Source: SVKR01 sp963649145 (lineage in GTDB: Bacteria; Bacillota; Clostridia; Oscillospirales; Oscillospiraceae). Taken from it: DNA of 64,000 nt. The notes beneath the pieces were generated by a model. That model did no database searches and was not told the origin of the DNA. It saw nothing but the letters and a program-made list of their open reading frames with translations. This document shows, in pieces, positions 58,751-64,000 of the stretch. Position 1 is the first letter of the stretch. The number at the start of each line of letters is the position of its first letter. The stretch lies in contig CAVJGI010000002.1 of assembly GCA_963649145.1 (NCBI GenBank), positions 1 through 64,000 of the forward strand. Direction: 5' to 3'. Made by a program: the position numbers and the translations under genes.

Positions 58751-59788
58751 ATGGAAAATTCCCATTCTGAGGCCTACGCCGCCGCGGGCGTGGATATCGA
58801 AGCGGGCTACGCCGGTGTTCAGCTCATGAAAGCCGACGTTGCGCGCACGCGCATCCCCGGCGTTTTAAGCGAGCTCGGCGGCTTCGGCGGCGTGTTCGCG
58901 CCGGACTTCTCCGGAATGGACGAGCCCGTGCTCGTCTCCGGAACGGACGGCGTCGGCACCAAGCAGCGCATCGCGCAGCTTTTAGGCCGTCACGACACCG
59001 TCGGCATCGACTGCGTCGCCATGTGCGTCAACGATATCGTATGCTGCGGCGCAAAGCCCCTTTTCTTCCTCGACTATATCGCCATCGGCAAAAATGTGCC
59101 GGAAAAGGTCGCCGCGCTGGTCTCCGGCGTGGCGGAGGGCTGCGTCCGCGCCGGCTGCGCGCTCATCGGCGGCGAGACCGCGGAGCACCCCGGCACGATG
59201 GCGGCGGGGGACTATGACCTCGCGGGCTTTTCCGTCGGCGTTGCCGACCGGAAAAAGCTCATCGACGGCTCCGCCGTCCGCCCCGGCGACGTGATCCTGG
59301 CGCTGCCGAGCAGCGGACTGCACTCCAACGGCTACTCCCTCGTGCGCCGTGTGTTCGACGTGGAGCGCGCCGACCTCGGCAGGTATGTCGATGCCCTCGG
59401 CGAGACGCTCGGCGACGCGCTGCTGACGCCGACGGAGATCTATGTGAAGCCCGTCCTCGCCGCCGTCGCCGCCGCGGAGGTCCATGGCGTCAGCCACATC
59501 ACGGGCGGCGGCTTTTACGAAAACATTCCCCGCGCCCTCCCGAAGGGGCTTTCCGCGCGCCTTGACCGCGCGGCGATTCAGACGCCGCCGATCTTCGCGC
59601 TGCTCCAGCGCGAGGGGAATATCTCCGAGCGCGATATGTTCAACACTTACAATATGGGCGTCGGCATGAGCATGACCGTCTCACGCGAAACGGCGGACGC
59701 CGCGCTCGAAGCCCTGCGTGAAAACGGCTGCGCGGCTTATATCCTCGGCGAGGTCGCCGAGGGCGGAGAGCGGGTGCAGCTATGCTGA
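58751..59788 (+). CDS. purM: AIR synthetase PurM
   Basis: A 345-residue ATP-dependent cyclase turning FGAM into AIR. Motifs: YAAAGVDIEAGYAGVQLMK, GTDGVGTKQRIAQLL, GGETAEHPGTMAAGDYDLAGFSVG and HITGGGFYENIPRALP, all typical. ATG 58751 has GGAG at the end of the purF-like gene; an in-frame start at 58721 would overlap that gene more. It overlaps purN by seven bases. Confidence 0.95.
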   Translation: MENSHSEAYAAAGVDIEAGYAGVQLMKADVARTRIPGVLSELGGFGGVFAPDFSGMDEPVLVSGTDGVGTKQRIAQLLGRHDTVGIDCVAMCVNDIVCCGAKPLFFLDYIAIGKNVPEKVAALVSGVAEGCVRAGCALIGGETAEHPGTMAAGDYDLAGFSVGVADRKKLIDGSAVRPGDVILALPSSGLHSNGYSLVRRVFDVERADLGRYVDALGETLGDALLTPTEIYVKPVLAAVAAAEVHGVSHITGGGFYENIPRALPKGLSARLDRAAIQTPPIFALLQREGNISERDMFNTYNMGVGMSMTVSRETADAALEALRENGCAAYILGEVAEGGERVQLC

Positions 59789-60414
59789 GCGCAGCGCGCG
59801 CCCGCATCGCGGTGCTCGTCTCCGGCGGCGGGACGAATTTACAGGCGCTTCTGGACGCCGAGCGCGCCGGTACGCTCCGGAGCGGGACCGTCGCCCTCGT
59901 CGTCTCCAACAACTCCGCGGCTTACGCGCTGACCCGCGCCGAGCGCGCCGGGGTGGAGCGCGCGGTGCTGACCCGCGCTGCATGCGCCTCGCAGGAGGGC
60001 TTTGAAGCGGCGCTGACCGCGCTGCTGGAGGAGAAGGAGATCGACCTCATCATCCTCGCCGGCTTCCTCAGCATTTTGAGCGCCGATTTCACGCGGCGCT
60101 ATGACCGGCGCATCCTGAACGTTCACCCCTCGCTCATCCCGTCTTTCTGCGGCAAGGGCTTTTACGGGCTCCGCGTCCACGAGACGGCACTCGCGCGCGG
60201 CGTGAAGATCACGGGCGCGACGGTACACTATGTCAACGAGATCCCCGACGGGGGACGCATCCTGCTCCAGAAGGCGGTGGCGGTCCGACCGGACGACACG
60301 CCGGAGACGCTGCAAAGGCGCGTGATGGAGCAGGCGGAGTGGATCATCCTGCCGCAGGCGGCGGAGATGGTCTCCGCCAATATTCTGAAAAAGAAAGCGG
60401 GGAGAGCGCTATGA
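59782..60414 (+). CDS. purN: GAR transformylase PurN
   Basis: A 210-residue enzyme moving a formyl group from 10-formyl-THF to GAR. It has RIAVLVSGGGTNLQALLDAE, LAGFLSILSADFTRRYDRRILNVHPSLIPSFCGKGFYGLRVHETAL (catalytic His in NVHPS), and GATVHYVNEIPDGGRIL. Dependence on 10-formyl-THF matches the ZTP riboswitch at the head of the operon. Its stop overlaps the next start (ATGA). Confidence 0.95.
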   Translation: MLSAARARIAVLVSGGGTNLQALLDAERAGTLRSGTVALVVSNNSAAYALTRAERAGVERAVLTRAACASQEGFEAALTALLEEKEIDLIILAGFLSILSADFTRRYDRRILNVHPSLIPSFCGKGFYGLRVHETALARGVKITGATVHYVNEIPDGGRILLQKAVAVRPDDTPETLQRRVMEQAEWIILPQAAEMVSANILKKKAGRAL

Positions 60415-61043
60415 CCGACCTTCTGGAGCTTCTGAGATCGAACCCCTATCCCGGCCGCGGCATCGTCGTCGGCGCGGGGCGCGTTTATTACTTCATCATG
60501 GGCCGCAGCGAAAACAGCCGCAACCGCATCTTCGCCGAAACGCCGGACGGCATCCGCACGGAGGCGTTTGACCCGGCGAAGCTTGCCGACCCCAGCCTCA
60601 TCATCTATCACCCCGTCCGCCGCGTTCCCGGCGCGCTCATCGTCACGAACGGCGACCAGACGGACACCATCCGCGACACCGGCGATTTCCGCGCCGCGTT
60701 GGAAACGAGGGAATTTGAGCCGGACGCGCCGAACTATACGCCGCGCATCTCCGCCGTCTGTTATGACACCGGCGCGTTCGAGCTTTCCATCTTAAAGCGC
60801 GTGCAGGGGCGCTGCCTGCGGGAATTTTTCGCCTACGCCGGCTGCGAGCCGGGGACCGGCTTTTTCCTCAGCACCTATCAGGGCGACGGCGACCCGCTGC
60901 CGAGCTTTTCCGGCGAGCCGGTCGAGGTCACCATGCCGGAACCGGAGGCGGTCTGGGGCGCGCTGAACGCGGAGAACAAGGTTGCGCTTTATGCAAACGT
61001 CGGCGGCAGCGTCCGCCTTTTCAACAAACATCTGGGGGACTGA
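60411..61043 (+). CDS. PurO-family IMP cyclohydrolase
   Basis: A 210-residue protein resembling the PurO-type IMP cyclohydrolase family (IMP_cyclohyd), which closes FAICAR to IMP and is best known from archaea. Seen here: NPYPGRGIVVGAGRVYYFIMGRSENSRNRIF, YHPVRRVPGALIVTNGDQTDTI, and APNYTPRISAVCYDTG. Its ATG overlaps the purN stop, and it is directly followed by a transformylase that lacks its own cyclohydrolase domain, so the two genes together replace bacterial PurH. Assignment rests on the N-terminal motif and this context. Confidence 0.82.
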   Translation: MTDLLELLRSNPYPGRGIVVGAGRVYYFIMGRSENSRNRIFAETPDGIRTEAFDPAKLADPSLIIYHPVRRVPGALIVTNGDQTDTIRDTGDFRAALETREFEPDAPNYTPRISAVCYDTGAFELSILKRVQGRCLREFFAYAGCEPGTGFFLSTYQGDGDPLPSFSGEPVEVTMPEPEAVWGALNAENKVALYANVGGSVRLFNKHLGD

Positions 61044-61048
61044 GACTT

Positions 61049-62227
61049 ATGACGGAACTGGAACTGAAATACGGCTGCAATCCGAACCAGAAGCCCGCGC
61101 GCATTTACCGGCGCGACGGCGGCGAGCTGCCCATCGAGGTGCTGAACGGCAAACCGGGCTACATCAATTTTCTCGACGCCTTCAATTCGTGGCAGCTCGT
61201 GCGCGAGCTGCGCGCGGCGACGGGGCTTCCCGCCGCCGCGAGCTTCAAGCATGTCTCGCCCGCCGGAGCCGCCATCGGGCTCCCGCTCAGCGAGACGGAG
61301 CGGAAGATCTATTTCGCCGAGGACGCCGCGGCGCTGACGCCCGTCGCCTGCGCCTATATCCGTGCCCGCGGCGCGGACCGGCTCTGCTCTTACGGCGACT
61401 GGGCGGCGCTCAGCGACGTCTGCGACGAGGCGACGGCGCGTTATCTGAAAAACGAGGTCTCCGACGGCATCATCGCGCCGGGCTACACCCCCGCCGCGCT
61501 GGAGATCCTGAAAAGCAAGAAAAAGGGGAACTACAACATCGTCCGCATCGACCCCGACTATGTTCCGGCGGCACTGGAGACGCGCGACGTGTTCGGCGTC
61601 ACCTTTGCGCAGGGACGCTCCGACGCGGAGATCACGGCGGCGCTGCTCGGCAATATCGTGACGGAGAATAAGCGTCTGCCGGACGAGGCTAAGCTCGATA
61701 TGTTAACGGCGATGATCACGCTGAAATACACCCAGTCCAACTCCGTCTGCTACGTCAAGAACGGGCAGGCGATCGGCGTCGGCGCGGGGCAGCAGAGCCG
61801 CATCCACTGCACGCGCCTCGCCGGGCAGAAGGCGGATAACTGGTATCTGCGCCAGCACCCGCAGGTGCTCGCGCTGCGCTTCGTGGACGGCATCCGCCGC
61901 CCGGACCGCGACAACGCGATCGACGTCTATCTCTCCGACGAGAGCGACGACGTGCTCGACGACGGCGCATGGCAGGCGGTGTTCGCCGAGCGCCCCGCGC
62001 CGCTCAGCGCGGCGGAAAAGCGCGCTTGGATCGCGACGCAGCACGGCGTGACCGTCGGCAGCGACGCATTCTTCCCCTTCGGCGACAATGTGGAGCGCGC
62101 CCGCAAAAGCGGCGTGGACTACATCGTCGAGCCGGGCGGCAGCATCCGCGACGACCACGTGATCGCGACGGCGGATAAATACGGCATCGTGATGGCGTTC
62201 ACGGGGCTGCGGCTGTTCCACCACTGA
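61049..62227 (+). CDS. purH: AICAR transformylase only (PurH without cyclohydrolase domain)
   Basis: A 392-residue protein equal to the transformylase half of PurH, formylating AICAR with 10-formyl-THF. Catalytic blocks are SFKHVSPAGAAIG (Lys-His), TQSNSVCYVKNGQAIGVGAGQQSRIHCTRLA and SDAFFPFGDNVERARKSGVDYIVEPGGSIRDD. The MGS-fold cyclohydrolase domain of about 200 residues that starts normal PurH is missing; the protein starts LKYGCNPNQKPARIY. The upstream PurO-type gene supplies that step. Confidence 0.9.
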   Translation: MTELELKYGCNPNQKPARIYRRDGGELPIEVLNGKPGYINFLDAFNSWQLVRELRAATGLPAAASFKHVSPAGAAIGLPLSETERKIYFAEDAAALTPVACAYIRARGADRLCSYGDWAALSDVCDEATARYLKNEVSDGIIAPGYTPAALEILKSKKKGNYNIVRIDPDYVPAALETRDVFGVTFAQGRSDAEITAALLGNIVTENKRLPDEAKLDMLTAMITLKYTQSNSVCYVKNGQAIGVGAGQQSRIHCTRLAGQKADNWYLRQHPQVLALRFVDGIRRPDRDNAIDVYLSDESDDVLDDGAWQAVFAERPAPLSAAEKRAWIATQHGVTVGSDAFFPFGDNVERARKSGVDYIVEPGGSIRDDHVIATADKYGIVMAFTGLRLFHH

Positions 62228-62247
62228 AAATAACCGGGAGGGAGAAT

Positions 62248-63513
62248 ATGAAGCTTCTCGTTGTCGGCGGCGGAGGCCGCGAGCATGCGATCATCAAAAA
62301 GTTGAAGGAAAACCCCACCGTCGGGACCGTTTACGCCCTGCCGGGCAACGGCGGCATCGCGGCGGACGCGGTCTGCGTGCCGATCGCCGCGACGGACATT
62401 GACGCTATCTGCGATTTCGCCGCGGAAAACGGCGTGGATTACGCCGTCGTTGCGCCGGATGACCCGCTCGCCGCGGGCTGCGTGGACGCACTGACGGCGC
62501 GGGGCGTGCCCTGCTTCGGACCGACAAAGGCGGCGGCGGAGATCGAGAGCAGCAAGGTCTTTGCCAAAAACCTGATGCGCAAATACGGCATCCCCACGGC
62601 GGACTACCGCGTTTTCACCTCCGCGGCGGAGGCGGAGGCTTATCTCGCGAGCGCACCGCTGCCCGCCGTCATCAAGGCGGATGGGCTCGCGCTCGGCAAG
62701 GGCGTCGTCATCGCCGAGACGCGCGAAGCGGCGATGGACGCCGTGCGCGGGATGATGGAGGACAAAAAGTTCGGCGCGAGCGGAGAGACGATCGTCGTTG
62801 AGGAATTTCTCACCGGACCGGAGGTCTCCGTCTTAGCGTTCACGGACGGGGAGACGCTCCGCCCGATGGTGTCCTCCATGGACCATAAGCGCGCGCTCGA
62901 CGGCGACCGGGGGCTCAATACCGGCGGCATGGGCGCCGTCGCGCCGAATCCCTATTACACCCCGGCAGTCGCGGCGGAGTGCATGGAGAAAATTTTCCTG
63001 CCCACGATCCGCGCCATGAAAGCGGAGGGGAGACCCTTCCGCGGCTGCCTTTATTTCGGGCTGATGCTGACGCCGCAGGGTCCCAAGGTCATTGAATATA
63101 ACTGCCGCTTCGGGGACCCGGAGACGCAGGCGGTGCTCCCGCTGCTCGAAAGCGACCTGCTTATCGTGATGCGCGCCGTCACGGACGGCACGCTCGCCAA
63201 AACGCCGGTGCGCTGGCGCACGGGATTTTCCTGCTGCGTCGTGCTCGTGTCCGAGGGATATCCGCAGCACTATGAGACGGGCTTCCCGATCACCGTCCCG
63301 GACGATCTGCCCGCGGAGGTCTTCGTCGCGGGCGCGAAGGAGCGCCGCGGTGTGCTCTATACCGCCGGGGGCCGCGTGCTCGGCTGCACCTGCGTGGCGC
63401 GCTCGCTCCGCGAGGCGGTAGACGGCGCTTACCGCGCGGCGGAGCAGATCAGCTTTGAAAATGTTTACTACCGGCACGACATTGGCGCGAAGGCGCTCGC
63501 CGCGGAGGGGTGA
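62248..63513 (+). CDS. purD: Phosphoribosylamine-glycine ligase PurD
   Basis: A 421-residue ATP-grasp ligase joining phosphoribosylamine and glycine to give GAR. Motifs: VVGGGGREHAIIKKL at the start, FGPTKAAAEIESSKVFAKNLM, ADGLALGKGVVIAE, DHKRALDGDRGLNTGGMGA and EYNCRFGDPETQAVLPLL. GGGAGGGAGA precedes ATG 62248. The gene overlaps nothing and lies six bases before the purL start. Confidence 0.96.
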   Translation: MKLLVVGGGGREHAIIKKLKENPTVGTVYALPGNGGIAADAVCVPIAATDIDAICDFAAENGVDYAVVAPDDPLAAGCVDALTARGVPCFGPTKAAAEIESSKVFAKNLMRKYGIPTADYRVFTSAAEAEAYLASAPLPAVIKADGLALGKGVVIAETREAAMDAVRGMMEDKKFGASGETIVVEEFLTGPEVSVLAFTDGETLRPMVSSMDHKRALDGDRGLNTGGMGAVAPNPYYTPAVAAECMEKIFLPTIRAMKAEGRPFRGCLYFGLMLTPQGPKVIEYNCRFGDPETQAVLPLLESDLLIVMRAVTDGTLAKTPVRWRTGFSCCVVLVSEGYPQHYETGFPITVPDDLPAEVFVAGAKERRGVLYTAGGRVLGCTCVARSLREAVDGAYRAAEQISFENVYYRHDIGAKALAAEG

Positions 63514-63519
63514 AACAAA

Positions 63520-64000
63520 ATGGTTTACAGAGTTTTCGTAGAGAAAAAGCCCGGACTTGCCGCGGAAGCGGACCGCCTTCTGCGCGACGCGCGGGAGCTG
63601 CTCGGTGTCTCCGGTCTGGAGCACGTTCGCGTTTTGAACCGCTACGACGCCGAGGGGCTCGGCGAGGCGCTCTTCGAGACCGCCTGCCGCAGCGTGTTTT
63701 CCGAGCCGCAGGTGGATAACGTCTGCGCCGAGCCCGACCTCACCGGCGCGGCGGCGGTGTTCGCCGCGGAGTATCTGCCCGGACAGTTCGACCAGCGCGC
63801 GGACAGCGCCGCCCAGTGCATCCAGCTCATCTCCCGCACCGAGCGCCCCGCCGTGCGCTCGGCGAAGGTCTACGCGCTCTACGGCGCGCTGACGGACGCC
63901 GAGATCGAAAAGATCAGGAAATACGTCATCAACCCGGTCGACTCCCGCGTTTCCTCGCCGGATAAGCCGGAGACGCTTGTCCTCGATTATGACCGCCCGG
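63520..64000 (+). CDS. purL: FGAM synthase PurL, 3' end outside window
   Basis: The first 160 codons of a long open frame that runs off the window. The start VYRVFVEKKPGLAAEADRLLRDARELLGVSGLEHVRVLNRYDAEGL is the PurS-like N-terminal domain of large single-chain clostridial FGAM synthases, followed by FDQRADSAAQCIQL and KYVINPVDSRVSS. It converts FGAR to FGAM with glutamine and ATP. GGAGGGG lies eight bases before ATG 63520. The position right after purD fits. Whether the glutaminase domain is fused at the far end cannot be seen. Confidence 0.85.
   Translation, partial: MVYRVFVEKKPGLAAEADRLLRDARELLGVSGLEHVRVLNRYDAEGLGEALFETACRSVFSEPQVDNVCAEPDLTGAAAVFAAEYLPGQFDQRADSAAQCIQLISRTERPAVRSAKVYALYGALTDAEIEKIRKYVINPVDSRVSSPDKPETLVLDYDRP

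Overview
The window is one contiguous piece of a high-GC, low-repeat bacterial chromosome, most likely a spore-forming member of the Clostridia, Oscillospiraceae/Ruminococcaceae-like. This rests on the sporulation sigma factor SigK with its pro-sequence, AAGGAGG-type ribosome sites, TTGaca/TAtaaT promoters with 17-base spacers, the Firmicutes rimP-nusA-ylxR-ylxQ-infB-rbfA gene order, FeoAB, VanY-type carboxypeptidases and a clostridial-type purine operon. Taxonomy is inferred from gene content, not measured.

Layout. 1-5083: end of a sodium:solute symporter, a FucI-like sugar isomerase, a small unknown protein and sufE-sufS. 5115-6513: an AT-rich lipoprotein gene flanked by 24-base direct repeats. 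6490-9535 (minus): PocR/AraC regulator, a chimeric corrinoid-protein/RACo gene and a DUF2284 protein, apparently the remains of a corrinoid methyltransferase locus. 9696-12591: sigK, a HAD hydrolase and DegV. 12723-16880: a two-component system with a third membrane-anchored gene, then two VanY paralogues. 17071-24841: rimP to ribF translation/RNA-maturation operon behind a leader terminator. 24898-32165 (minus): an orphan gene cassette, feoAB, a DHHW/MBOAT acylation pair and a Xer-type recombinase. 32349-35251: aminotransferase, two tRNA-Ser genes, a GNAT enzyme and a beta-phosphoglucomutase-like HAD. 35323-44126: an ABC importer divergent from a solute-binding-protein/histidine-kinase/AraC-regulator trio. 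44245-51550: ybaK, uvrA, recD2, comF and mreB. 51551-53525: a MITE-like repeat, a lipase-like hydrolase, thioredoxin and a ferredoxin:thioredoxin-reductase-like protein. 53613-64000: guaB behind a possible leader-peptide attenuator, then a ZTP-riboswitch-controlled purine operon (purE, broken GNAT, purC, purF-like, purM, purN, purO-type cyclohydrolase, AICAR transformylase, purD, start of purL).

Most unusual points. (1) The purine operon encodes a PurF homologue whose N-terminal catalytic cysteine codon is glycine, and it splits PurH into a stand-alone transformylase plus a PurO-family IMP cyclohydrolase. (2) A RACo-type activator has lost its first ATPase segment and carries the N-terminus of a corrinoid protein instead. 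(3) Three convergent gene junctions each hold an insert bracketed by an exact 21-30 base direct duplication of terminator or gene-end sequence, suggesting a shared insertion process. (4) Several leader controls are visible: a rimP leader terminator, the ZTP riboswitch, and a guaB leader peptide overlapping a hairpin.
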